Assembly (NCBI GenBank): GCA_041686855.1
Contig: JAWLDA010000008.1
Span: 127,240-191,239, forward strand
Source: JAWLDA01 sp041686855
Lineage (GTDB): Bacteria > Bacillota > Limnochordia > DTU080 > RSA5
DNA: 64,000 nt
Reading direction: 5' to 3'
Each line of letters opens with the position of its first letter. The first letter of the stretch is position 1. This document shows, one piece after another, positions 52,240 through 60,263 of this stretch. The notes beneath the pieces are model-generated. The model saw nothing but the letters and a program-made list of their open reading frames with translations, had not been told where the DNA came from and did no database searches. The position numbers were made by a program, and so were the translations under genes.

Positions 52240-53223
52240 TCAGGCAGTTCCCAGTCCTTTACCGGCGGTACCAGCTTGAGTCCGGCGCCGATACCATTCC
52301 AGTACTCGTAGGGCGCGAAGAGTGTTCCAGCGGCTTGCGGTGCCGACCAGGCCTTCCATCTCGAACCGAATTCCGTCACGGTGTGAGCTACGAACGGGCC
52401 ATCGCCCGTTTTGATGCTGCCTCTTGGCAACCAGGTCAACAGCGTCGGCGACGCGTTCGTCCGCTTCGACGTCCGCGCTGCGCAAGTAGTCCAAACCTCG
52501 CAGTACGTCATAATGCCAGGTCGTGGGGAACGTGAAACGCGTCCATTGGTGATCGATCACTTCACCCGACGACAGGGACCGATACATGCGGCGCTCCAAA
52601 AGATACTCGTGTGCTCGGACGCGGGCGTCCGTAACCGCAACCGTTGCCCCTTTGGATTTCTCAAACTCCAGTAACCCTTCGAGAACGCAGATGGTTGTGT
52701 GAAACGAAGACCGACGACTGTCCGGGGCCTCGCAATTCCATCCCCCATCCTCCAGCTGATCCTCGAGAAGTCGATCGACCAGGCGATCGCTTGCCTCGCC
52801 GAAATAGGCGCCGGCTGCAAGGATCCTCCCGTTGATGCACGGCTCAGTCTCGCCCGCGAAATAGGGGCGACCGTCAAGCTGCCACCAAGTGATGTGGTCG
52901 CGCACAAGAGCAACCGCTCGACGGGCTTCCTCGCTCTTTGGGTCCAAGCCCAGGTCTTTCAAAAGTACGAGCGTGTTGGTGGTATACACGTAGGGGGGCT
53001 CATTGTCGGCGTCACCGCCCCAGCGGCCATCATGCCCCTGATGTTCGAGAAGGTTGGCGCCCCAACCTTCGGTGGCTACCCGCGATCGCGCCTCGGCGAC
53101 CGTCTCATGGGGCTCATTAACAAGGTCGCGCATGACCTGCCAGCGGATCGAGGGATCCGAATCAAGCAACCATTTGATTACTGACGGACTTGCAATCGAG
53201 ACACGCCCCTCGGTACTTGTCAT
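52240..53223 (-). CDS. Prenyltransferase/squalene-cyclase-like alpha-toroid protein
   Basis: 327 residues. Repeated QW-like elements of the terpenoid cyclase fold: LLEHQGHDGRWGGDAD near 60, LLEDQLEDGGWNCEAPDS near 150, and VAKRQHQNGRWPVRSSH near 275, spaced by helical hairpins. The N-terminus (SVIKWLLDSDPSIRWQVMRD) is characteristic of a family of cytosolic 'squalene cyclase-like' proteins without the catalytic DxDD motif, and I see none here. Probable ligand-binding or structural role; no enzymatic function should be assumed. Confidence 0.7.
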   Translation of the reverse strand: MTSTEGRVSIASPSVIKWLLDSDPSIRWQVMRDLVNEPHETVAEARSRVATEGWGANLLEHQGHDGRWGGDADNEPPYVYTTNTLVLLKDLGLDPKSEEARRAVALVRDHITWWQLDGRPYFAGETEPCINGRILAAGAYFGEASDRLVDRLLEDQLEDGGWNCEAPDSRRSSFHTTICVLEGLLEFEKSKGATVAVTDARVRAHEYLLERRMYRSLSSGEVIDHQWTRFTFPTTWHYDVLRGLDYLRSADVEADERVADAVDLVAKRQHQNGRWPVRSSHRDGIRFEMEGLVGTASRWNTLRALRVLEWYRRRTQAGTAGKGLGTA

Positions 53224-53315
53224 CGACTCATTCGCCTCCCAATGGCCAACTTATCCGAAAGCAGAAATCACACTCGACTCGGATTTATTCAAAATCGGGA
53301 GGTATTCTCCTGCCA

Positions 53316-54104
53316 TCAGTGATGATTCAACCCCGCTTGCGCCTGTTTAAGCAACCAATCTTCTTGCGTCTTTATCCCTTCCTTCAACCGCACCGCCGCC
53401 ATAATCGGCACCCACCGTCGGTACTGCGACCAATCTTCCGGGCGCGACGCCATGTACCGATCGATATAGGTTTTATGAAAAAGCTTCATTGCGGCAAGTC
53501 GACCCGGCTCCATCCGATCGTTCTCCATATGACCGAGGATCAAAAGCGAGGTCCTCGCAACATCTCCGATCGGATTACCACGGCAAGCATCGATCCAATC
53601 GATAATCATCGGACCCTGCTCGGTTAGCATCACATTCCCGGGATGAAAGTCGCCATGACAAAAACTCTCGGCGCTTTGCAAGTCGGCCAACGAACCGAGC
53701 AGCGCATGTCGCTCGGATACCGAGAGCAATGGGCACTGCGAAACCCTTGCGGTGACGATTTCTTGTTGGGAAGGCAAATCATTCGGAGGCTTCGTCCTAT
53801 GTAGACTCAACTGAAGATCGGCGGTCAGGCGTGCCAGTGACTCTACGGAATCTGTCTGAGCGAGTAATCTTGCCAACATAGACATGCCCTCAACCCGCTC
53901 GAAGGTCAGACCGATTCTCGCATCACGGCAGACAACCTCGCCTACCGACGGGGTCGGGATCCCCGATGCGTGTGCGGCCGATGCCTTGCGACGCTCTTTT
54001 TCGATATCATGAAAAGACACCCACGTATGGAATAACTTCAGAACGCCGCCGTCGCCATACGGGTAAACATCTGCGGTCCTACCCGACGCAAGGGGAGTAT
54101 TCAT
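53316..54104 (-). CDS. Phosphotransferase (aminoglycoside phosphotransferase/choline kinase fold)
   Basis: 262 residues from ATG at 54104. Kinase-like fold: SGRTADVYPYGDGGVLKLF near residue 7 (nucleotide strand with Lys), catalytic loop FCHGDFHPGNVML near residue 165 (Brenner motif, H-G-D-x-x-x-x-N) and IIDWIDACRGNPIGDVART (metal Asp). Active site looks complete. The natural substrate is not known; similar proteins phosphorylate aminoglycosides, macrolides, homoserine or sugars. A longer in-frame start (54146) lies within the adjoining half attC. Confidence 0.87.
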   Translation of the reverse strand: MNTPLASGRTADVYPYGDGGVLKLFHTWVSFHDIEKERRKASAAHASGIPTPSVGEVVCRDARIGLTFERVEGMSMLARLLAQTDSVESLARLTADLQLSLHRTKPPNDLPSQQEIVTARVSQCPLLSVSERHALLGSLADLQSAESFCHGDFHPGNVMLTEQGPMIIDWIDACRGNPIGDVARTSLLILGHMENDRMEPGRLAAMKLFHKTYIDRYMASRPEDWSQYRRWVPIMAAVRLKEGIKTQEDWLLKQAQAGLNHH

Positions 54105-54146
54105 GTGGTAATTCGCTCCTCGCCACTCGCGCTGTTTCCAGCACAT

Positions 54147-54170
54147 GTCCGCCGGACACGCTTGTCAGAC
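54147..54170 (-). repeat. Half attC site (variant)
   Basis: GTCCGCCGGACACGC followed by TTGTCAGAC is the right-hand arm type with core GTCAGAC. The kinase gene on its right ends 5 bp away, as a cassette gene should. The partner arm is absent; the phosphotransferase gene begins instead. Confidence 0.55.
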
Positions 54171-54174
54171 CTTG

Positions 54175-54684
54175 CTAAACTCCGATTCCCATCGATTTAA
54201 TCACCCAATGGAGAGCCGCCACGCTCTGTCGGGGTGTTTGACCTGCGGTATCGATCACGATGTGATCCTCTTCCCATGGATGGTACTCCCGATTCAACAC
54301 ATCGTTCCAAGTCGGCAGAGTAAGCCCGGGAATGTCGTTTGAGCGTGACTCTACCCTCCGCCGATGCTCACTCCGGTCAGAACACACAACCTCAATCTCT
54401 ACAAATGTTGTCCCTTGACCCCGTGCTGTTTCGCGCCATTCGTAGCGCGTCACGGCCCACGGATTCACCGAATCTACCACCACGTCTCGTCCTAGCCGAA
54501 GGTTGTCTTTGGCAACCCTGTATCCCACAACGTATCCCTCTCCGCCCTCGATACGGACTCCGGAGTCACGCAAGGCCTGCTCAATCGTATCAATTCGCAC
54601 ATGTAAAGCACCCAGATCCTGGGCCAAACGCATGGACAAAGTTGTCTTTCCCGTACCTGGTAGACCACCAAAGATGTATAGCAT
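54175..54684 (-). CDS. P-loop kinase (AAA_33 / zeta-toxin-like)
   Basis: 169 residues. Walker A GLPGTGKTT at residues 7-15, then HVRIDTIEQALRDSG, a DVVVDSVNPWAVTR strand with a Walker B-like Asp near 71, and an Arg-rich lid (SDRSEHRRRVESR) near 105. It belongs to the family of small ATP-dependent kinases that includes chloramphenicol phosphotransferase and zeta-toxin relatives; substrate unknown. Start supported by GAGGAA eight bases ahead. Complete, with a half attC just behind its stop. Confidence 0.85.
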   Translation of the reverse strand: MLYIFGGLPGTGKTTLSMRLAQDLGALHVRIDTIEQALRDSGVRIEGGEGYVVGYRVAKDNLRLGRDVVVDSVNPWAVTRYEWRETARGQGTTFVEIEVVCSDRSEHRRRVESRSNDIPGLTLPTWNDVLNREYHPWEEDHIVIDTAGQTPRQSVAALHWVIKSMGIGV

Positions 54685-54798
54685 GTCGTCCAGTTCCTCA
54701 TTTCTTACGTACCGTCACGATAAACCAATGACAGGGATCCAAACAATGCAAGGATGATGGGTCCACTCCACCCCACCGAGCCTTCACTCAAAAGAAGA

Positions 54799-55194
54799 TC
54801 ACAATAGCGCTTTGACCGATGCGGTCGGAACGACTCCTTTTGCGGTGCGAGCGAGTTCCGCATCAAGCGTGACAAGTGCGTCGGCTTGGAGCTGCGTAAG
54901 AGCAAGGTATTCGGCGTCCAGAGTGTCGGGCAGGCCGAGCTGGTTAGCGATCCTCCAGGCGACTTGTTGCATGGAGCGGTCACCGAGCAATCGGATCCGC
55001 AGCGCACGCACGTATGTGAGCCGGCGATCGGCTTCTTTTTTGGTGATCTCTCCCTTACGTACCGTCCGGTAAAGCATCGACAACGTTTGCGAGCGAAAAA
55101 GCGTCGGAGCCAGGAGTTGGTACTCGTCACCGATAACGGACTCGTGTTCGGCGAGATGGAGTCCAACGTCAGGGCTGATCACGTACTTTGGCAT
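54799..55194 (-). CDS. PIN domain ribonuclease (VapC-like)
   Basis: 131 residues. KYVISPDVGLHLAEHE at the start, with the first catalytic Asp in SPDVG; LLAPTLFRSQTLSMLY where VapC has an S-E pair but here R-S; DTLDAEYLALTQLQADALVT with the third and fourth acids near residue 94, followed by LDAELA. The weakened second acidic position may matter for activity. No antitoxin gene is adjacent, which is unusual for VapC and suggests an orphan. Confidence 0.75.
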   Translation of the reverse strand: MPKYVISPDVGLHLAEHESVIGDEYQLLAPTLFRSQTLSMLYRTVRKGEITKKEADRRLTYVRALRIRLLGDRSMQQVAWRIANQLGLPDTLDAEYLALTQLQADALVTLDAELARTAKGVVPTASVKALL

Positions 55195-55227
55195 CGGGTC
55201 ATCTCCATCCGTCGTAGATAAGTCTGA

Positions 55228-55644
55228 CTATGCGCGCTTGGACCGAAGCGCTTTGACCACCTTAATTTCAGGAACCTCGCCGGCGATCATCTTTCCGTAC
55301 TCGGCCGATTCCATCGGACACAACGTCACGCGCCCCTCTTGGTCAAAGAGCAATCCCCAGCCATATCTCTTCGGAAGTGGCGATGATCGTAAGCAGGCCC
55401 TGGGCTTTGAAAAGAATTGTTCTCGCAAACGGCCGACCTCTGCGTCCGAAGTTTGGCCAAAGTCCTGTCTCAAAAACCAACTCTTAAAAAGCACATCCTC
55501 CTGTGTGAGCACGCCAGGTTGCTTGACAAGCATGTCGTACTGGAGATTCGCAACAGACTTTTTGCCATTGCGAACTGGCGGAGCTTGACTCTCCGTAACA
55601 GGGCAATCATCGGCTACGGCGATTAACGTCTGGAAGTAACCCAA
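55228..55644 (-). CDS. DUF6157 family protein
   Basis: 138 residues. QTLIAVADDCPVTESQAPPV near the N-terminus, SVANLQYDMLVKQPGVLTQE, VLFKSWFLRQDFG, SSPLPKRYGWGLLFDQEG near residue 90, and IKVVKALRSKRA at the end match the DUF6157 pattern over its whole length. Function unknown. TTG start with AAGGTGG upstream. No attC beside it. Confidence 0.75.
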   Translation of the reverse strand: MGYFQTLIAVADDCPVTESQAPPVRNGKKSVANLQYDMLVKQPGVLTQEDVLFKSWFLRQDFGQTSDAEVGRLREQFFSKPRACLRSSPLPKRYGWGLLFDQEGRVTLCPMESAEYGKMIAGEVPEIKVVKALRSKRA

Positions 55645-55710
55645 TGCGGACCACCTTTCTCCTTTTTTTCACGGCCTCTGCATTTAGTTGCCGGCCAAGA
55701 CGAGCTTCGA

Positions 55711-56286
55711 CTAACCAACGCCGCCGGGGACATTAAAGTCGACCTTCTCAGCCGTGGCGGTACCGTTTGTGCGGCCAGGATAACTCACCCAGGTCATCGC
55801 GACGTTGAACTCGTCTATAATATGGCTCGCTTCAATGCGTGCTCCATTTTCTAGGCTTATTGTGCCGGTGGTGTGACCGTCCTTGACGACGGTCAAGTCA
55901 TAGCCACGGTCCAGCGCGCTATATGCCGTAGCACGAATACACCAATTTGTAGCTGCTCCGGCCAGTACGATGTGCGTCGCGCCGAGCTTGGCCAGTTCCT
56001 CGTCAAGCTCCGTTTGCTCAAAAGACGAGTTGAACCGCTTCTGGAGAAGAGGTTCATCATCTGCAGGTACCAATTCTTTAACCCATTGCCACTCCGAGCT
56101 TTTGTATGCCAATTCCTCATCCGAATGCTGTATCCATATCACGGGTACCCCCTGGGCACGAGCCCGCTCCACAGCACGCGATACGTTTGCGATAATCCGG
56201 GGTGCGTTCCAAGCTTCACTCACAACGCCGACCTGCATGTCGACGACAAGCAAGACCCCCTTGCTACCTGTGCGCACTGTTGCCAT
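55711..56286 (-). CDS. Cysteine hydrolase, isochorismatase family
   Basis: 191 residues from ATG at 56286 (GGGGAGG upstream); in-frame sequence further upstream is antisense of other genes. Isochorismatase fold: GVLLVVDMQVGVVSEAW (catalytic Asp, residues 10-26), VIWIQHSDEELAYKSSEW, LQKRFNSSFEQTELDEEL (Lys near 95), and GAATNWCIRATAYSALDRGY (catalytic Cys near 132) followed by VVKDGHTT. The D/K/C triad looks complete. Substrates of this group include isochorismate, nicotinamide and biuret; not resolvable here. Confidence 0.88.
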   Translation of the reverse strand: MATVRTGSKGVLLVVDMQVGVVSEAWNAPRIIANVSRAVERARAQGVPVIWIQHSDEELAYKSSEWQWVKELVPADDEPLLQKRFNSSFEQTELDEELAKLGATHIVLAGAATNWCIRATAYSALDRGYDLTVVKDGHTTGTISLENGARIEASHIIDEFNVAMTWVSYPGRTNGTATAEKVDFNVPGGVG

Positions 56287-56340
56287 TTTAAATACCTCCC
56301 CATGACTGTTTTCGTCTTTTCCACTGGCCGCACTCCTTTG

Positions 56341-56372
56341 TGCCAACGTCCATGCGCATCCGCTGCAGCGAT
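56341..56372 (-). repeat. Half attC site
   Basis: TGCCAACGTCCATGCGCATC, then CGCTGCAGCG, resembles the left-hand arm of the variant attC at 39,060. About 60 bp to the right ACCCGTCC is present, as in complete sites, but the final arm and GTTRRRY core are replaced by ATTAAGCGGCG. Confidence 0.5.
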
Positions 56373-56422
56373 CGTCGCTTTCAAGGAGACTGCCCGTCGT
56401 CACCCGTCCATTAAGCGGCGAC

Positions 56423-56800
56423 TCACAGGTGCATTCGATACGTCGTGATCTCCTTGATCTTGGCCTTTTTGCCAAAGCCCGCGAATCTGTACACATCACA
56501 GTACTCGATTCGGCTGCCATCTTGCATGGTGACAGTGGCATTTGCGGCGGCCGTGTTACCGTGCGTGATGATATTGTGAATGTGCAATTCCGTCGGCTCA
56601 CCGCCCCGGTCATTTGCACACTGCTCGCGAATAGCCTCTTTGCCCACGTGACGCGGACCACCGACGACGATCCACACCGCCTCCTCGGCAAGATTGTCGA
56701 CGAACATTCGACCCTCATCCCCCCAATAATCGAGGGCCAAATCCCTTAAGAGCAGCTTTTTGGGGGCGTTGCCGCAGTCTTCGGCACACACGACTTTCAT
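56423..56800 (-). CDS. Nuclear transport factor 2-like (SnoaL) protein
   Basis: 125 residues. NTF2 cone fold: LALDYWGDEGRMFVDNLAEE and AVWIVVGGPRHVGKEAI in the N-terminal half, ELHIHNIITHGNTAAANATV in the middle, CDVYRFAGFGKKAKIKEITT at the end. AGGGGAG precedes the ATG. Related proteins are isomerases or ligand-binding proteins; function not predictable. Complete, followed by a broken attC. Confidence 0.82.
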   Translation of the reverse strand: MKVVCAEDCGNAPKKLLLRDLALDYWGDEGRMFVDNLAEEAVWIVVGGPRHVGKEAIREQCANDRGGEPTELHIHNIITHGNTAAANATVTMQDGSRIEYCDVYRFAGFGKKAKIKEITTYRMHL

Positions 56801-56830
56801 ATGATTCTCCCCTCCCTGGAAAAACCTCAG

Positions 56831-56925
56831 TCAGCGCAGACAAGCTTCCTTCACCCGTTTCCGGGCGTAGTCATACAGGGTGGTACCGAAACCCTTTAGA
56901 ATAACGATAGCTGCGGAGCACGCCA
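56831..56925 (-). pseudogene. GNAT acetyltransferase remnant
   Basis: About 20 recognisable codons: GFGTTLYDYARKRVKEACLR then TGA (56833-56831). This matches the acetyl-CoA loop and following helix of the GNAT protein at 58,096 (GIGTAMYDYALTWMKEAGMR). Nothing recognisable precedes it and the acceptor half is absent. Confidence 0.6.
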
Positions 56926-56931
56926 CACTTC

Positions 56932-57216
56932 CTACGCAGGACCGGACGACGAAATGTGGTGCTTGGAAACAGTCGCCTGCTTAATGACTGCGCTCAGGTC
57001 TTCATCGGGCCCACTGCCGCGAAAAGCCCGAAGTTGCTCTTCTGAATCCCATTCCTCATAGACATTCACACGATCCGACTCGATCGGGTCCGCCGCGACA
57101 ATAAAGTCCCGGCACCCAGGTGCCTGTCGCGCTTGCAAGATCGCCTCAGTAGATGAAGCCAGGAACTGTTCTCTCATACCTTCACGCACATAGATTCTTC
57201 CTGAAACAATGAGCAT
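56932..57216 (-). CDS. Antibiotic biosynthesis monooxygenase (ABM) family protein
   Basis: 94 residues from ATG at 57216 (GGAG eight bases upstream). Dimeric alpha-beta barrel pattern: MLIVSGRIYVREGMREQFLA, LQARQAPGCRDFIVAADPI, NVYEEWDSEEQLRAFRGSG. Related proteins are cofactor-independent quinol monooxygenases or haem-degrading proteins; no signature separates these here. It follows a broken VOC gene by 10 bp. Confidence 0.82.
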   Translation of the reverse strand: MLIVSGRIYVREGMREQFLASSTEAILQARQAPGCRDFIVAADPIESDRVNVYEEWDSEEQLRAFRGSGPDEDLSAVIKQATVSKHHISSSGPA

Positions 57217-57226
57217 GGCATCACTC

Positions 57227-57511
57227 CTAGAACAAATCTTCGCCAGGCAGTTCCGATGCCTGTTTGAACCAGCTCGCCAAGAGCTCGTCATCGAGTTTGT
57301 CGTCTTCGTGAATGTGGAAGTATCGCGTGTTTTGGTCTTTTGATTCGACGGGTGGAAGCAGGCGCAGGGACGCGCCGTTCTCATGGATCGCGCCCACCTC
57401 CTGGATGAACGAATTTTCTCATGCTTTGTGCCCAATACCTTCCCATAAAAGGCTTTTGCCTTCTTGAAATCTGAAGGTCTCAATGCTTGACACAATCCGT
57501 TTTACCTTCAT
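57227..57511 (-). pseudogene. VOC family gene with two frameshifts
   Basis: ATG at 57511 starts MKVKRIVSSIET. The frame then shifts near 57,475 to SDFKKAKAFYGKVLGTKHEK and again near 57,408 to QEVGAIHENGASLRLLPPVE and DDKLDDELLASWFKQASELP, ending at TAG 57229-57227. Joined, the three parts make one ordinary VOC protein of about 95 residues. Two separate shifts in 300 bp argue for real decay, though low-quality sequence is possible. Confidence 0.7.
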
Positions 57512-57581
57512 AGTCCAGTCTGATTTGCAGCCCCGACTCTCAATCGCGCCGGGTAATGCGGGATCGGCTCCTTGCTGCCCA

Positions 57582-58061
57582 CTACGTTTGATGTACAAGC
57601 ACTGAGAACTCAAGCCCGTCACTAGCACGCCGGAATCTCTGGGTTTCCTCGAAGGCCGCACGTTTGCAAACCTTAAGAGCCCTTGTGTTGAAGGTGGCTA
57701 CAGTAACTCGAAATGCATTCGGTCGAAACATCCTTTCTCCAAATGCAAGTCCCGCTTGCAGTATACTTAAGCCCAACCCTCGGCCTGTCAAATCCGGACG
57801 CAAACCGCCGCCCGTATCCAGCGCCTCCTCGGAATAATCGCCTCCAGGCACCTGGGCATCATCTCCGAAGCACCGAAAAGCAATCAAATCTCCCTGATCG
57901 TCGGTAACCGAAAAGTAGTGATTGGATGGATCAACGAAGAAGCTTACTGCTTCCTCAAGACTTTCAGAATCAATATTGTACATCGCATACGATTCGTCAT
58001 ATTGCCAGGTCATAAGCTGCCTGGCAAACTCCTCACTCATCGGCAAGAAAGTTACTCGCAT
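57582..58061 (-). CDS. GNAT family N-acetyltransferase
   Basis: 159 residues from ATG at 58061 (MRVTFLPMSEEFARQLMTWQ). Matches the GNAT type with YDESYAMYNIDSES near 23, then FSVTDDQGDLIAFRCFGDDA, GGGLRPDLTGRGLGLSILQA (motif A loop near residue 95) and NTRALKVCKRAAFEETQRFR (motif B). The acetyl-CoA site looks intact. Substrate unknown. Adjacent to a second, unrelated GNAT gene. Confidence 0.83.
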   Translation of the reverse strand: MRVTFLPMSEEFARQLMTWQYDESYAMYNIDSESLEEAVSFFVDPSNHYFSVTDDQGDLIAFRCFGDDAQVPGGDYSEEALDTGGGLRPDLTGRGLGLSILQAGLAFGERMFRPNAFRVTVATFNTRALKVCKRAAFEETQRFRRASDGLEFSVLVHQT

Positions 58062-58095
58062 TGGAGATTCACTTCGATCAACCTCAAGACAGTAT

Positions 58096-58593
58096 TTACA
58101 ATAGCCGGCACATCCATATGCTTGGGATGTATACACTGAAACCGACCTTCTCATAGGCACGGCGCGCCGGAGCGTGACTCGGATCACCTCCGGTCGCCAC
58201 CGTAGCGGCACGCATGCCGGCCTCTTTCATCCATGTCAGGGCGTAATCATACATCGCCGTGCCGATACCCTTCCCGGAGTAGTCGGGGTGCACGGCATTG
58301 AGTCCGATCTCACCCACTCTCGTCTCCTCCGCCAGCCGGACGGACACGAATCCAACGACCATACTCTTGAGTTCCGCGACGTAGACCTCCCAGTCGGAAT
58401 CATCATCAAGGAGCCCCGCCAACAGGTCTGCCTGCTGCTTGTCCTCACGTGCCTGGACCAATTCGTAGAGCTCGTCTCCGAGGATAGAGCGAAACGAAGC
58501 GAATACAGGAGCGAAGGCAGCTTTACGGATCTCCTCGAGGCTTGAACCGTCCCCTGCAGTGGCTGATCGTATCTCCGGGATCAAACGCGACAT
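58096..58593 (-). CDS. GNAT family N-acetyltransferase
   Basis: 165 residues, ATG start. EIRSATAGDGSSLEEIRKAA at the N-terminus, VGFVSVRLAEETRVGEIGLN and VHPDYSGKGIGTAMYDYALT (motif A) near residue 100, then ARRAYEKVGFSVYIPSI (motif B). Complete. A 20-codon remnant at 56,831 derives from a related gene. Confidence 0.86.
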   Translation of the reverse strand: MSRLIPEIRSATAGDGSSLEEIRKAAFAPVFASFRSILGDELYELVQAREDKQQADLLAGLLDDDSDWEVYVAELKSMVVGFVSVRLAEETRVGEIGLNAVHPDYSGKGIGTAMYDYALTWMKEAGMRAATVATGGDPSHAPARRAYEKVGFSVYIPSIWMCRLL

Positions 58594-58817
58594 GCATGCA
58601 CCTCCGATTGATCTCTAGCCGGACGCTTCGCAAGGATCGAAAAAGCCAGCGGGAAGCTAGGACGCCCTGGCGGAAATCTCCAGCGCCTTAGCGGTGCTTC
58701 AATCATATAAACTAGGTCGAATTGCCGTCCCAATAGGCGATCAGCTTCACCCGCCCATGAGTCATGCTCCTTTCGGTCTCACAGCACCGCGCATGAACGA
58801 TGGCAGTCGTCGAACCT

Positions 58818-59522
58818 TTACTCAAGCTCCACACCCGTTCTTACGAGATGCTTCGCTCCCTCTCGAAAGCTGAGCCCGGAAAGATCCTCTCGATGTGCTA
58901 ACAAGAAATCCCGGACCGATTCGGGGGCCGACTTGCTGTATTCCCGCAGGGCCCATCCGATTGCCTTGCGGATGAAAAACTCCTTCTCGCCGGCGCAACA
59001 TAGGCAGTAGTCATAGAGTCGGCTCTCATTCGTTCGTTGCTTGTGCCGGTTTTGGGCCAGGATAGCCGTCCGTCGTATCCACACATCCGCATCTTCGATC
59101 CACCGGTCCAAAACCGGCCAAACATCTCCGGGATGATTGAGCAGCACCGAACCCACGAGGTGGGTCGCCGTAAAATCGACCAGGTCCCACCACGCCCCTT
59201 CCCGGATGAGCCGCTCAAAAAGGGGCATGGCGTCCGGCATCATCATGTCCGGATGCTGAAAGGCAATGGCAAGCGCCAAGTACTTTCCTTCCCGGTGCGG
59301 CAGCGTCCATAGGGCGAGGACGCCGGATGCGTACTCTTCGAAGCTACTGGGGCGAAATCTCCTTTTGACCTCTCTTTCAACTTTCATCCGGCCCGGTCTT
59401 TGGACACCGTAAAAAGGCATGTCCGTCTTCATGTACGCCGCCATTTGTCCGGCCTTCTCCGGATCGGCGAGTTGGGAGAGACGGTCACGTACGTACTCAG
59501 CGAGCTCGTCGACATCCTTCAT
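58818..59522 (-). CDS. DNA alkylation repair protein (AlkD-like)
   Basis: 234 residues from ATG at 59522 (GGGGAGAG seven bases upstream). HEAT-like repeat glycosylase that removes alkylated bases such as 3- or 7-alkylpurines. Recognisable: AAYMKTDMPFYGVQRPGRMK near 28, EGAWWDLVDFTATHLVG near 105 (the W-D catalytic region), DRWIEDADVWIRRTAILAQN near 136, and FIRKAIGWALREYSKSAPE near 178. Full length, so probably functional. Confidence 0.9.
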   Translation of the reverse strand: MKDVDELAEYVRDRLSQLADPEKAGQMAAYMKTDMPFYGVQRPGRMKVEREVKRRFRPSSFEEYASGVLALWTLPHREGKYLALAIAFQHPDMMMPDAMPLFERLIREGAWWDLVDFTATHLVGSVLLNHPGDVWPVLDRWIEDADVWIRRTAILAQNRHKQRTNESRLYDYCLCCAGEKEFFIRKAIGWALREYSKSAPESVRDFLLAHREDLSGLSFREGAKHLVRTGVELE

Positions 59523-59830
59523 GACGTTACTCTCCCCTAGTTTTGTCATTGACCACATCGTTATTCAAGAGGATGATCCCGCCTTTCTTTACGTGCGCTG
59601 ACCGGTCAAAGCCAAGTTTTTCCTCATCGCCTGAGTCGAGATCCAATCGATCTGGTCATTGGGGCCCGAAATAAAACCGTCCAAACTACACGCAACTTGA
59701 TACCTGACTCGTCTCATCTCACACCTCATAAAAATCGGCTATGGGTTCGCAAACCACCGGTTAGTGGAAGACATCTTGGTGACGTCGCAATTTCCCAAAC
59801 GTATGTACCGGACCAAGGCGGGGACTTCGG
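59523..59830 (-). other. Intergenic stretch without a recognisable gene
   Basis: About 308 bp between the AlkD-like gene and the small membrane protein. I see no conserved frame, attC arm or strong hairpin; it presumably contains the promoter of the AlkD-like gene. Confidence 0.5.
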
Positions 59831-60067
59831 CTACACTTCAAACACCCCTAGGACGCCGAGCACGGCGATCATTCCACCCAGGATACCGAGCCACGCCAGA
59901 TGTTTGAGGTGCTCATTCTTATAGCGAAAGGCCGAGAAGTAAGAGAAGAAGGTAAAGAAGAACAGCATCCAGGGATTATCCAGAGCGAAGGCTTGGAAAC
60001 CCAAGAAACCCAGAAAACCAAGGAATCCTAGGTACCACTGGTCAGATCCTCCGTGGTTGGTAGTCAT
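59831..60067 (-). CDS. DUF3796-like small membrane protein
   Basis: 78 residues. The N-terminal part has a tandem GFLG repeat (YLGFLGFLGFLGFQAFA), the DUF3796 hallmark, followed by PWMLFFFTFFSYFSAFRYK and a last helix WLGILGGMIAVLGVLGVF. Three membrane segments. Members are often next to Xre-type regulators; none is present here. Function unknown. Confidence 0.7.
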   Translation of the reverse strand: MTTNHGGSDQWYLGFLGFLGFLGFQAFALDNPWMLFFFTFFSYFSAFRYKNEHLKHLAWLGILGGMIAVLGVLGVFEV

Positions 60068-60178
60068 GGCTGATGGCCCCTTTCGGCATTACATGGAGCG
60101 ACGATTTCTAACGTGTTCACACCAGTCCTTCCACGCCGACTACATTACCAAGCAGATGCAAACCTCAATAAAAACCAT

Positions 60179-60257
60179 GTCAACGGTTGAGCGGCGGATC
60201 CCATGTTACAGCGGAGGGAGCCTCTATCACAGCGTCCGCTCGAAACGCTTGTTAGAT
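60179..60257 (-). repeat. Degenerate attC site
   Basis: Right arm GTCCGCTCGAAACGC plus TTGTTAGAT is intact, with the nuclease gene ending 7 bp beyond. The left side, GTCAACGGTTGAGCGGCGG, looks like the variant arm of the site at 39,060 with about nine bases deleted, so the hairpin is shortened. Confidence 0.55.
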
Positions 60258-60263
60258 CCTGAT

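Noticed and set aside
59950..60020. DNA microsatellite around the GFLG-coding run
   Set aside because: It is explained by the DUF3796-type amino-acid repeat and is short.
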